A program made the position numbers and the translations under genes. Under the pieces are notes generated by a model that was not told the origin of the DNA, made no database searches, and was given only the letters and a program-made list of their open reading frames with translations. Positions 28,315 to 36,598 of a stretch of DNA of 64,000 nt are shown one piece after another (positions within the stretch are counted from its first letter, which is position 1; the number at the start of each line of letters is the position of its first letter). Source of the stretch: Micromonospora costi (GTDB lineage Bacteria; Actinomycetota; Actinomycetes; Mycobacteriales; Micromonosporaceae); NCBI RefSeq assembly GCF_003626655.1, contig NZ_RBAN01000003.1, positions 992,001 to 1,056,000 of the forward strand. Reading direction: 5' to 3'.

Positions 28315-29507
28315 CCATCGTGGACACACCCGAGCGGCGGCAGTTACGCGAGCTGACCCGGACGTTCGTCACCCGCGAGGTGCTGCCGCACCTGGACGAC
28401 TGGGAGCGGGCCGGCGAGGTCCCGCGGTCGCTGCACGAGACGGCCGCGAAGATCGGTCTGCTCGGCATCGGCTTCCCGGAGTCGGTCGGTGGCAGCGGCG
28501 GCGACCTGCTCGACACGATCGTCGTGACCGAGGAGATCATCCGCTCCGGCGGGTCGTCCGGGCTGGTCGCCGCGCTCTTCACGCACGGCATCGCGCTGCC
28601 CCACATCGTGGGCGCGGCCGGCGGGCGCAGCGGTGGCACGCTGGGCGGCCGGCTGCCCGCCGACCGGAACGCGGCCACCGACCCGCTGGTCGAGCGGTAC
28701 GTCCGGCCGACGCTGGCCGGCACGATGATCGGCGCCCTGGCGATCACCGAACCCGACGGCGGCTCCGACGTGTCCGGCATCCGCACCTGTGCCCGCCGGG
28801 AGGGCGACCACTACGTGGTGAACGGGTCGAAGACGTACATCACGAGCGGGATCCGGGCCGACTTCGTGACCACCGCAGTCTGCACCGACTTTCCCGGCTC
28901 GGGCTCGCTCAGCCTGCTGGTGATCGACAAGGGTACGCCCGGATTCACCGTCGGCCGGCGGCTGGAGAAGCTGGGCTGGCACTGCTCGGACACGGCCGAG
29001 CTGTCCTTCGCCGACGTCCGGGTGCCGGTCGCGAATCGGATCGGTGAGGAGGACACGGCCTTCCTGGCGATCATGCAGCATTTCGCCACCGAGCGGCTGT
29101 CCCTCGCCACGCAGGCGTACGCGATCGCGCAGCGCTGCGTCGACCTGGCCGTCCGGTGGTGCCGGGACCGGTCCACCTTCGGCCGCCCGCTGGCGAGCCG
29201 GCAGCTCGTCCGGCACCGGCTCGCCGAGATGCACACCCGCGCCGAGTCGGCCCGGGCGTACGTGCACGAGGTGGCGACGCGGGTCGCGGCGGGCGAGCCG
29301 GTGGTCACCGAGGTGGCGATGGCCAAGAACGTCGCAGTGGCCGCCTGCGCCGAGGTCGTCGACCGGGCGCTCCAGTTGCACGGCGGCTACGGCTACCTGC
29401 GCGACGCCGAGGTCGAACGGCACTACCGGGACGCCCGCATCCTGGGTATCGGCGGCGGCACCACCGAGATCATGAACGAGATCATCGCGAAGGGCATGGG
29501 GCTGTGA
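28311..29507 (+). CDS. Acyl-CoA dehydrogenase
   Basis: 398-residue FAD enzyme that forms the alpha-beta double bond of an acyl-CoA. Family landmarks are ALAITEPDGGSDVSGIRT, GSKTYITSGIRADF, the FAD/CoA segment DRSTFGRPLASRQLVRH, and LHGGYGYLRDAEVERHYRDARI. The C-terminal motif reads GIGGGTTEIM, so the YEGT glutamate used as base in medium-chain enzymes is absent; the base probably lies on another helix, as in isovaleryl- and long-chain-type enzymes. It is translationally coupled on both sides (GTGA overlaps). Confidence 0.92.
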   Translation: MTIVDTPERRQLRELTRTFVTREVLPHLDDWERAGEVPRSLHETAAKIGLLGIGFPESVGGSGGDLLDTIVVTEEIIRSGGSSGLVAALFTHGIALPHIVGAAGGRSGGTLGGRLPADRNAATDPLVERYVRPTLAGTMIGALAITEPDGGSDVSGIRTCARREGDHYVVNGSKTYITSGIRADFVTTAVCTDFPGSGSLSLLVIDKGTPGFTVGRRLEKLGWHCSDTAELSFADVRVPVANRIGEEDTAFLAIMQHFATERLSLATQAYAIAQRCVDLAVRWCRDRSTFGRPLASRQLVRHRLAEMHTRAESARAYVHEVATRVAAGEPVVTEVAMAKNVAVAACAEVVDRALQLHGGYGYLRDAEVERHYRDARILGIGGGTTEIMNEIIAKGMGL

Positions 29508-31105
29508 CCGTACTGACCAGCGCGGTCGACCCGTCCTCGCCGGGATTCGCGGCGAACCGCGCGGCTCTTCTGGAACGGCTCGCGGAGCTGGACGCGGCGC
29601 TGGACCAGGCCCGGGCCGGCGGGGGCGAGAAGTACGTGACCCGGCACCGTGCCCGGGGCAAGCTCCTCCCCCGCGAGCGGATCGAGTTGCTGCTCGACCC
29701 CGACAGCCCGTTCCTGGAGCTGTCGCCGGTGGCGGCGTACGGCACCGACTTCCCGATCGGCGCGAGCGTCGTGACCGGCATCGGCGTGGTCGAGGGCGTC
29801 GAGTGCCTGATCGTCGCGAACGACCCGACGGTACGCGGCGGCGCCGTGAACCCGTGGTCGCTCGCGAAGACGCGGCGGGCCGGCGAGATCGCGCTGGCCA
29901 ACCGGCTGCCCATGGTCAACCTGGTCGAGTCGGCGGGTGCCGACCTGCCGACGCAGGCGGAGATCTTCATCCCGGGCGGGCGGGTCTTCCGCGACCTGAC
30001 CCGGCTCTCCGCGGCGCGGATCCCCACGGTCAGCGTGGTCTTCGGCAACGCCACCGCCGGTGGGGCGTACGTGCCGGGGATGTCCGACCACGTCATCATG
30101 ATCCGGGACCGGTCGCAGGTGTACCTGGCCGGGCCGCCGCTGGTGAAGATGGCCACCGGCGAGGTCACCGACGACGAGTCGTTGGGCGGGGCGGCCATGC
30201 ACGCCACGACGTCGGGGCTCGCGGACTTCCTCGCCGAGGACGAGCGCGACGGCATCCGGCTGGCCCGGCAGTGCGTACGCCGGCTGAACTGGCGCAAGCA
30301 GGGGCCGCCGCCGCGCAACGCGACGCCGCAGCCGCCGAAGTACGACCCGGAGGACCTGCTCGGCATCACGAGCGCCGACCTGAAGGTGCCGTTCGACCCG
30401 CGCGAGGTGCTGGCCCGGGTCCTGGACGGCAGCGAGTTCGACGAGTTCAAGCCGGGCTACGGCTCGGCCCTGGTCACCGGTTGGGGCGAGCTGCACGGGT
30501 ACCCGGTCGGCGTGCTGGCCAACGCCCGGGGCGTGCTGTTCAGCGAGGAGGCGCAGAAGGCGGCCCAGTTCATCCAGCTCGCCAACGCCAGCGCCACCCC
30601 GCTGGTCTTCCTCCAGAACACCACGGGGTACATGGTGGGCACCGAGTACGAGCAGCGCGGCATCATCAAGCACGGCGCACTGATGATCAACGCGGTGTCG
30701 AACTCGACGGTGCCGCATCTGACCGTCAACCTCGGCGCCTCCTACGGCGCGGGCAACTACGGCATGTGCGGCCGGGCGTACGAGCCCCGGTTCCTGTTCA
30801 CCTGGCCCAACGCGAAGTCCGCCGTCATGGGTCCCGCCCAGCTCGCCGGTGTGCTCTCCATCGTGGCCCGGCAGGCCGCCGCGGCCCGGGGCCGGGAGTA
30901 CGACGAGGACTCCGACGCCGCCATGCGGGCCATGGTCGAGCAGCAGATCGAATCCCAGTCCGGGGCGCTCTTCCTCTCCGGCCGGCTCTACGACGACGGG
31001 GTGATCGATCCCCGGGACACCCGGACCGTCCTCGGCCTCTGCCTGTCGGCGATCCACAACGGACCGGTCGAGGGCGCCGACGGCTTCGGCGTCTTCCGGA
31101 TGTGA
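29504..31105 (+). CDS. Acyl-CoA carboxylase, carboxyltransferase (beta) subunit
   Basis: 533-residue carboxyltransferase that moves the carboxyl group from biotin to an acyl-CoA. It resembles methylcrotonyl-/geranyl-type carboxylase beta subunits (KLLPRERIELLLDPDSPFLE, VNLVESAGADLPTQAEIFIPGG, FGNATAGGAYVPGMSDH, GVLANARGVLFSEEAQKAAQFI, NTTGYMVGTEYEQRGIIKHGA). GTG 29504 overlaps the dehydrogenase stop. The biotin-carrying subunit is encoded 68 nt downstream. Substrate cannot be decided from sequence alone. Confidence 0.93.
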   Translation: MTVLTSAVDPSSPGFAANRAALLERLAELDAALDQARAGGGEKYVTRHRARGKLLPRERIELLLDPDSPFLELSPVAAYGTDFPIGASVVTGIGVVEGVECLIVANDPTVRGGAVNPWSLAKTRRAGEIALANRLPMVNLVESAGADLPTQAEIFIPGGRVFRDLTRLSAARIPTVSVVFGNATAGGAYVPGMSDHVIMIRDRSQVYLAGPPLVKMATGEVTDDESLGGAAMHATTSGLADFLAEDERDGIRLARQCVRRLNWRKQGPPPRNATPQPPKYDPEDLLGITSADLKVPFDPREVLARVLDGSEFDEFKPGYGSALVTGWGELHGYPVGVLANARGVLFSEEAQKAAQFIQLANASATPLVFLQNTTGYMVGTEYEQRGIIKHGALMINAVSNSTVPHLTVNLGASYGAGNYGMCGRAYEPRFLFTWPNAKSAVMGPAQLAGVLSIVARQAAAARGREYDEDSDAAMRAMVEQQIESQSGALFLSGRLYDDGVIDPRDTRTVLGLCLSAIHNGPVEGADGFGVFRM

Positions 31106-31173
31106 CCGGTGAGCGCGAGGAACGCAGCGAGGCGGAGTCCCGCAGTCGCGAACGAAAGGCAGGTGCGGACCAG
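31106..31173 (+). other. Spacer between carboxylase subunit genes, possible interspersed repeat
   Basis: This is the only non-overlapping junction inside the operon, apart from the tetR gap. It contains TGAGCGCGAGGAACGCAGCG and CAGTCGCGAACGAAAGG, a composition I associate with short repeats scattered between genes in Micromonospora-type genomes. This window has one copy, so repetition is not shown here. Confidence 0.3.
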
Positions 31174-33153
31174 ATGATCAACCGACTGTTGGTTGCCAAC
31201 CGGGGTGAGATCGCCCGCCGGATCATCGCGACCTGCCGGGCGCTCGGCGTCGAGACGGTCGCTGTGCACTCCGACGCGGACGCGGGCGCGCCGTTCGTCG
31301 CCGAGGCCGACCGGGCCGTACACCTGCCCGGGAACGCGCCGGCCGAGACGTACCTGCGGATCGAGGCCATCCTCGACGCGGCCCGCCGGTCCGGCGCGGA
31401 CGCCGTCCACCCGGGCTACGGCTTCCTCGCCGAGAACGCCGAGTTCGCCGCGGCGGTGACCGACGCGGGCCTGACCTGGGTGGGCCCGCCGGCCAAGGCG
31501 ATCGCCGCGATGGGCGACAAGATAGCCGCCAAGGCGCTGCTCGCCGACGCCGGTGTGCCGATGCTCCCGACCTGGACCGAGGCCGACCAGGTCACCGACT
31601 TCCCGGTGCTGGTCAAGGCGGCGGCGGGCGGCGGCGGACGCGGCATGCGGGTGGTCCGCGACGCGGCCGGGCTCCCCGAGGCCGTCGCGTCCGCGAGCCG
31701 CGAGGCGGCAGCGGCGTTCGGCGACGGCACGGTCTTCGTCGAGCGGTACGTCGAGCGGGGCCGGCACGTCGAGGTCCAGATCTTCGGCGACGCCCACGGG
31801 ACGGTGGCCGCGCTCGGCGTGCGGGACTGCTCGATCCAGCGGCGGCACCAGAAGATCGTCGAGGAGGCACCCGGCGTCCTTCCCGTGGCGGTGCGGGAGC
31901 GGCTGAACGAGGCGGCGGTGGCCGCCGGCCGGGCGGTGGAGTACGTGGGCGCCGGAACGGTCGAGTTCCTGCTCGCGCCCGACGGGGCGATCTACTTCCT
32001 GGAGATGAACACCCGCCTCCAGGTCGAGCACCCGGTGACCGAACTCTGCACGGGCCTGGACCTGGTCCGGCTGCAACTGCTGGTCGCGGAGGGTGAGCCG
32101 CTGCCGGCGGAGGCGGTGGCGCCGCAGGCGAGCGGCCACACCATCGAGGTACGCCTCTGCGCCGAGGAACCGGCCGAGGGCTTCCGCCCGGCCACCGGGA
32201 CGCTGCACCGGTTCGCCGTGCCCGGGGTGGACCGGGAGTTCGGGACGCTCGGTCGGGCGGGGCTGCGCCTGGACTCCGGCGTGGTGGACGGCTCGGTGGT
32301 GGGCGTGCACTACGACTCGATGCTCGCGAAGCTGGTGGCCTGGGCGCCGACCCGCGCCGAGGCGGCCCGTACGCTCGCCGGCGCGCTGGCCCGGGCCGAG
32401 CTGCACGGTGTGGCGACCAACCGCGACCTGCTGGTACGCGTCCTGCGCAGCCCGACGTTCGCGGCCGCCGAGGCCGACACGGGCTTCCTCGACCGGCACC
32501 CGGAGGTGTTCGCGCCGCTGGTGCCCGCGGAGCGGCTGCCGCTGTTCGCGCTGGCGGCGGCCCTGGCCGGCGCCGCGGCCCGCCGGGTGAGCGCCCCGGT
32601 GCTCGCCGGGCTCCCGTCCGGCTGGCGCAACGTGCCGGCCTTCCCGCAGGTCACCCGGTTCTCCGGCCCGGCCGGCGAGGTCGAGGTCCGCTACCGCCTG
32701 GACCGCACGGGCGGCCTCGCGGAGTGCGCCACCGACCCGGCGGGCGAGGCCGACGTGTCGCTGGTCGAGGCGGCACCGGCCCGCGTGGTGCTCGACGTGG
32801 CCGGGGTCCGCGAGTCGTTCCGCGTGCACCGGGTGGGGCCGGCGGTCTTCGTGGACGGCCCGGACGGCTCGGTGACCCTCGCCGAGCTGCCCCGCTTCCC
32901 GGACCCGACGGCCGAGCTGGCGGCGGGTTCCCTGGTCGCGCCGCTGCCCGGCACGGTGACCCGGGTGCACGTCGAGCCCGGTCAGCGGGTCGCCGCCGGT
33001 GAGCTGCTGCTGACCCTGGAGGCGATGAAGCTGGAACACCCCGTGCTCGCCCCGATCGACGGCGTGGTCGCCGAGCTGCCGGTGCCGGCCGGCGCCCAGG
33101 TCGAGACCAACGCCGTGCTGGCCGTGGTCAACCCCCTGGAGGACGCGCGATGA
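31174..33153 (+). CDS. Acyl-CoA carboxylase alpha subunit (biotin carboxylase + BCCP)
   Basis: 659-residue subunit with an N-terminal biotin carboxylase (LLVANRGEIARRII; ATP-grasp loop KAAAGGGGRGMRVV; EMNTRLQVEHPVTE) and a C-terminal biotinyl domain with Lys619 in EAMKLEH, the attachment site. It carboxylates its own biotin with bicarbonate and ATP and works with the beta subunit at 29504-31105. The motif is EAMKL rather than the common EAMKM, a tolerated variant. ATG 31174 was chosen because MINRLLVANRGE is the family start. It overlaps the next gene by ATGA. Confidence 0.94.
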   Translation: MINRLLVANRGEIARRIIATCRALGVETVAVHSDADAGAPFVAEADRAVHLPGNAPAETYLRIEAILDAARRSGADAVHPGYGFLAENAEFAAAVTDAGLTWVGPPAKAIAAMGDKIAAKALLADAGVPMLPTWTEADQVTDFPVLVKAAAGGGGRGMRVVRDAAGLPEAVASASREAAAAFGDGTVFVERYVERGRHVEVQIFGDAHGTVAALGVRDCSIQRRHQKIVEEAPGVLPVAVRERLNEAAVAAGRAVEYVGAGTVEFLLAPDGAIYFLEMNTRLQVEHPVTELCTGLDLVRLQLLVAEGEPLPAEAVAPQASGHTIEVRLCAEEPAEGFRPATGTLHRFAVPGVDREFGTLGRAGLRLDSGVVDGSVVGVHYDSMLAKLVAWAPTRAEAARTLAGALARAELHGVATNRDLLVRVLRSPTFAAAEADTGFLDRHPEVFAPLVPAERLPLFALAAALAGAAARRVSAPVLAGLPSGWRNVPAFPQVTRFSGPAGEVEVRYRLDRTGGLAECATDPAGEADVSLVEAAPARVVLDVAGVRESFRVHRVGPAVFVDGPDGSVTLAELPRFPDPTAELAAGSLVAPLPGTVTRVHVEPGQRVAAGELLLTLEAMKLEHPVLAPIDGVVAELPVPAGAQVETNAVLAVVNPLEDAR

Positions 33154-34313
33154 ACTTCGACCTCACCGACGAGCAGGAACAGCTCCGCGACGCCGTACGG
33201 GCGCTGGGCCGACGGTACGGGCACGACTACTTCGTGGCGAAGGCCCGGGCGGGCGAGCACACCACCGAACTGTGGGCGGAGGCCGGCCGGCTCGGCTACC
33301 TCGGGGTGAACATCCCCACCGAGTACGGAGGTGGTGGCGGTGGCATCATGGAGCTGGCCATCGTCTGCGAGGAACTGGCCGCCGCGGGCTGCCCGCTGCT
33401 GCTGCTCGTGGTCTCCCCCGCCATCGCCGCCACTGTCATCAACCGGCACGGGACGGAGGCGCAGCGCAAGCGCTTCCTGCCCGGCTTCGCCGACGGCTCG
33501 CTCACGGTGGTCTTCGCGATCACCGAGCCGGAGGCCGGGTCGAACTTCCACCGCCTCGGCACGGTGGCCCGCCGCGACGGCGACGACTGGCTGCTCTCCG
33601 GCCGCAAGTGCTTCATCTCCGGCGTCGACGAGGCGCGGTACGTGCTGGTGGTGGCCCGGACCGAGGACGCCTCGACCGGCAGGCTGAAGCCGGCCCTGTT
33701 CGTCGTGCCCACCGACGCGCCGGGCCTCACCCGGTCCAAACTGGAGATGGAGATCCTGTCTCCGGAGAACCAGTTCCTGCTCTACCTCGACGACGTCCGG
33801 CTGCCGGCCGACGCGCTGGTCGGCGAATCCGTGGACGCCGGCCTGCCTGCCCTGTTCGCGGGGCTCAACCCCGAGCGCATCACGGTGGCCGCGATGGGCG
33901 CCGGCACCGGCCGGTACGCCATCGAACGGGCGTCGGCGTACACGGCGAGCCGGAAGGTGTGGGGCGGCCGGAGCATCGGCTCCCACCAGGGGGTGTCCCA
34001 CCCGCTGGCGCACGCCGCGGTGCAGGTCGAACTGGCCCGACTCATGATCTACAAGGCGGCCACCCTGTACGACGCGGGCCGGGACCTGGAGGCCGGCATG
34101 GCTGGCAACATGGCGAAGTACGCGGCCGGTGAGGCCGCAGCGCTGGCCGTGGACACGGCCGTGCAGGCACACGGTGGCGCGGGCATGACCACCGAGTACG
34201 GGGTGGCCACGCTGCTCGGCGCCGTACGGGCCGGCCGGATCGCCCCGGTGAGCCGGGAGATGATCCTCAACTTCGTGGCCCAGCACCACCTCGGGCAGGA
34301 GAAGTCGTACTGA
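33150..34313 (+). CDS. Acyl-CoA dehydrogenase (second in operon)
   Basis: 387-residue acyl-CoA dehydrogenase (FAITEPEAGSNFHRLGTVAR, GRKCFISGVDEARYVLVVA, VHAHGGAGMTTEYG-like segment QAHGGAGMTTEYGVATL). The C-terminal active-site region reads RIAPVSREMIL with no YEGT glutamate, so the base cannot be assigned by that motif. It differs clearly from the first dehydrogenase in the operon, suggesting two oxidation steps or two substrates. It is the last gene, convergent with the membrane protein 39 nt away. Confidence 0.9.
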   Translation: MNFDLTDEQEQLRDAVRALGRRYGHDYFVAKARAGEHTTELWAEAGRLGYLGVNIPTEYGGGGGGIMELAIVCEELAAAGCPLLLLVVSPAIAATVINRHGTEAQRKRFLPGFADGSLTVVFAITEPEAGSNFHRLGTVARRDGDDWLLSGRKCFISGVDEARYVLVVARTEDASTGRLKPALFVVPTDAPGLTRSKLEMEILSPENQFLLYLDDVRLPADALVGESVDAGLPALFAGLNPERITVAAMGAGTGRYAIERASAYTASRKVWGGRSIGSHQGVSHPLAHAAVQVELARLMIYKAATLYDAGRDLEAGMAGNMAKYAAGEAAALAVDTAVQAHGGAGMTTEYGVATLLGAVRAGRIAPVSREMILNFVAQHHLGQEKSY

Positions 34314-34351
34314 CCGCGGCCGGCGGGGGGCGGGCCTCGCGGCGCGCGCTC

Positions 34352-35542
34352 TCAGCCGACCGCGCGGCAGGCGGCGTCGATGCGGTGCACGGGGCGGACC
34401 CGCCGGCCCAGGCCCTCCAGCAGGGAGTCCTCCACGTGGAAGTCGTGGATGCGGAGCCGGTGCCGCGGCAGCTCCTCCTCGCTGGGGCAGAGCACCTGGG
34501 CGCGTACCTGGTCCACCGGCACGTACCGGACGCCGCCCCGCTCCTGGAGGATCACCATGTTCACGTCGTCGGTCGTGACGACGTGCCCGCGGACGTCCTC
34601 GGTCGGCCCGTTCTCGGGGCCGACCGTGGTGACGGTCAACGGCAGCACGGGAGTGCTGATCACCGGTAGCGACGCCCACACCAGCGTGGCGAGCATGACC
34701 ACCTCGGTGACCGAGGCGAGCGGCCGGATCACCGCGCCCGGCAGCGGCCCGGAGATGCCGACGGCGAGCACCGGCGGCACGGCGAGCAGCGCGAACGCCA
34801 GCAGTTCCCCTTGCCGCGCGGCGTCCAGCAGGGTGGGCAGCAGCAGCCACGCGTACCCACCGAGCAGCGCCGCGACCAGCAGCACCCGCGCCGCGACCCG
34901 GTCGTGCAGCTGGGCCGGGGTGAGCTGGAAGGCGGCCACGAACGCGGGGACGAGCAGCGGCAGGTAGAGCAGCGGCCAGGTGACCAGCGCCAGCAGGAAG
35001 CTCGCCACCACCAGCCAGGTCGGGGCGAGATCCGCCCACCGGGCGAACAGCGGGCGACGCCGGGTGCCGGGAGGCAGCCGGTCGACGCTGACCCCGAGCA
35101 CCGCGCCGAGCGCGAAGATGGCGACCAGGGCGGTGGAGAGCAACCGGGCCGCCGTGGTAAGGAAGCCGGCCAGCAGGTTGACCGGGCCGACGTTCGCGAC
35201 GAGCAGCAGCGTGGTCTGGAGTTCACCGCCCGCCTCGACACCCAGCCGCAGCACCGAGAAGACCGCCGGTACGCCCACCGCCGCCGTCCAGAACGACTGG
35301 CTGTCCCGCGCCTGGCGCTGCGCCTTGTCCGGGTGCGCGCGCCCGGCTCGGGTCCGGTCGTACCAGGCGACCGGCTCGTCGGAGGGCGTCGGACCGGGCG
35401 TCGCGTCGCCCGCGCCGGGAGCCGCGACCTCCGGCGCCGGGTCGGTCGGTTCCGGCTGGGGCGGCGCCGGGGCGCGCGGCGGCGGCAGCGCCCCACCGCC
35501 GTCGGGGACGCCGGCCGGGCGGACCACCGGGGCGCCGGTCAC
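34352..35542 (-). CDS. Polytopic membrane protein coupled to a glutamate-binding-type lipoprotein
   Basis: 396 residues: Pro/Ala-rich cytoplasmic N-terminus (about 1-80), a basic stretch, six to eight hydrophobic helices (about 84-310) and a soluble C-terminal tail of about 85 residues (VVTTDDVNMVILQERGGVRYVPVDQ). GTG 35542 overlaps the lipoprotein stop by 4 nt, so the pair is translationally coupled. I recognise no family. It has no ABC permease EAA motif and no ATPase gene is near, so it is not a simple amino-acid importer. The pairing recalls GlnX-GlnH, but the helix count and order differ. Confidence 0.7.
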   Translation of the reverse strand: MTGAPVVRPAGVPDGGGALPPPRAPAPPQPEPTDPAPEVAAPGAGDATPGPTPSDEPVAWYDRTRAGRAHPDKAQRQARDSQSFWTAAVGVPAVFSVLRLGVEAGGELQTTLLLVANVGPVNLLAGFLTTAARLLSTALVAIFALGAVLGVSVDRLPPGTRRRPLFARWADLAPTWLVVASFLLALVTWPLLYLPLLVPAFVAAFQLTPAQLHDRVAARVLLVAALLGGYAWLLLPTLLDAARQGELLAFALLAVPPVLAVGISGPLPGAVIRPLASVTEVVMLATLVWASLPVISTPVLPLTVTTVGPENGPTEDVRGHVVTTDDVNMVILQERGGVRYVPVDQVRAQVLCPSEEELPRHRLRIHDFHVEDSLLEGLGRRVRPVHRIDAACRAVG

Positions 35543-36477
35543 CGGGGCGCCTTGTCGTCGAAGTCCACCAGCTTCGGCACGTCCAGCGGCTGCGGTTGCC
35601 GCTTCTCGGCCCGCAGCCAGGGGCCCAGCGTCCGGTTGTACGCGGCCGTCCACGAGCTGGCGAGCCCCTCGCGCTCCTGCTGGTAGCTCTTGTCGAGGAA
35701 GAAGGCGACGAGGTCCCGCAGGGCCGGGTCGCCGATCGGCACCCCGATGCCGAGCAGTTCACTGGTGCCGAACGGCATGTCGATGATCTCGAACTCGGTG
35801 GGGAACCGGGACCGGAACCCGGCCAGGAGCGCCTCGTCGGAGCTGACGGCGTCGTAGCGGCCGGCCCGGATGCCCTCCACGCAGTCGCCGACGTCCTTCA
35901 CCACGAACGTACGGACCTGGTGTTTCTCCAGCTCGGCCTCGGTCGTGGAGCCGCCGCTCGTACAGACCTTGTACGCCGGGTCGCGCAGGTCCTCGATGGT
36001 GCGGATCCGGTCCTTGAGCCGGGTAGGGACCATCGCCTCCTGGGTGGTCACGAAGTACGGCCCGGCGAAGCTCACCAGCTTCTCCCGCTCCTCGGTCATC
36101 GAGAAGCTGGAGACCACCAGGTCGACCGTGCCGCCCTGGAGCGCGGGGATCCGGTCCTCGGTGGAGACGCCCACGAACTCCAACCGCTGCTCGCCCTCGT
36201 AGCCCAGCGATGCGGCGATGTAGCGGGCGATCTCCACGTCGAAGCCGCTGTGCACACCGTTGCGCAGCTCGCCCATCAACGGCTCGTTGGTGGCCACCCC
36301 GATCCGCAGCTTCGGCTGGCCGTAGATGTGCGACTCGCGGAGCTTCTCCTGCACCGACGGCAGGTCCGGTTCCTGCCGGCTGTCGCACCCGGCGGCAGCC
36401 GCGAGGGTCAGCGTCACCGCCACGGCCACCGTGGTGGCGACCGAACGGACCGTGGACCGGGCAGAGGAGACACTCAT
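35539..36477 (-). CDS. Glutamate/polar amino-acid-binding-type (SBP_bac_3) lipoprotein
   Basis: 312-residue substrate-binding protein. The signal peptide ends in lipobox LAAAAGC (Cys31), and the type II periplasmic-binding fold follows (LRIGVATNEPLMG, GFDVEIARYIAASLGY, DLVVSSFSMTEEREKLVSFAGPY, DAVSSDEALLAGF). The start ATG 36477 has GAGG about 7 nt upstream. No permease or ATPase genes are linked; instead it is coupled to a membrane protein of unknown family. A sensing role, like mycobacterial GlnH with PknG, is possible but not shown. Confidence 0.85.
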   Translation of the reverse strand: MSVSSARSTVRSVATTVAVAVTLTLAAAAGCDSRQEPDLPSVQEKLRESHIYGQPKLRIGVATNEPLMGELRNGVHSGFDVEIARYIAASLGYEGEQRLEFVGVSTEDRIPALQGGTVDLVVSSFSMTEEREKLVSFAGPYFVTTQEAMVPTRLKDRIRTIEDLRDPAYKVCTSGGSTTEAELEKHQVRTFVVKDVGDCVEGIRAGRYDAVSSDEALLAGFRSRFPTEFEIIDMPFGTSELLGIGVPIGDPALRDLVAFFLDKSYQQEREGLASSWTAAYNRTLGPWLRAEKRQPQPLDVPKLVDFDDKAPR

Positions 36478-36553
36478 CGATGACCTCGCTGACACGAACG
36501 GCTCGCGGGACACCGAGCGTAGCGGCAGACGTCTATTCCGCGGCGCTACGGAG

Positions 36554-36593
36554 CCGGGGTACGGCGGGCGCCCGATCGCCCGCCGTACCCCGG
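36554..36593 (-). terminator. Perfect 17-bp terminator hairpin after the peptidase gene
   Basis: 36554-36570 pairs perfectly with 36577-36593; the loop is 6 nt. It begins 5 nt after the stop of the 36599-38398 gene and separates it from the lipoprotein gene. Confidence 0.8.
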
Positions 36594-36598
36594 GGTCC

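Noticed and set aside
34352..36477. Orthologues of glnX-glnH beside pknG
   Set aside because: The membrane protein has too many helices and the wrong gene order, and the nearby kinase lacks PknG features (rubredoxin, TPR).
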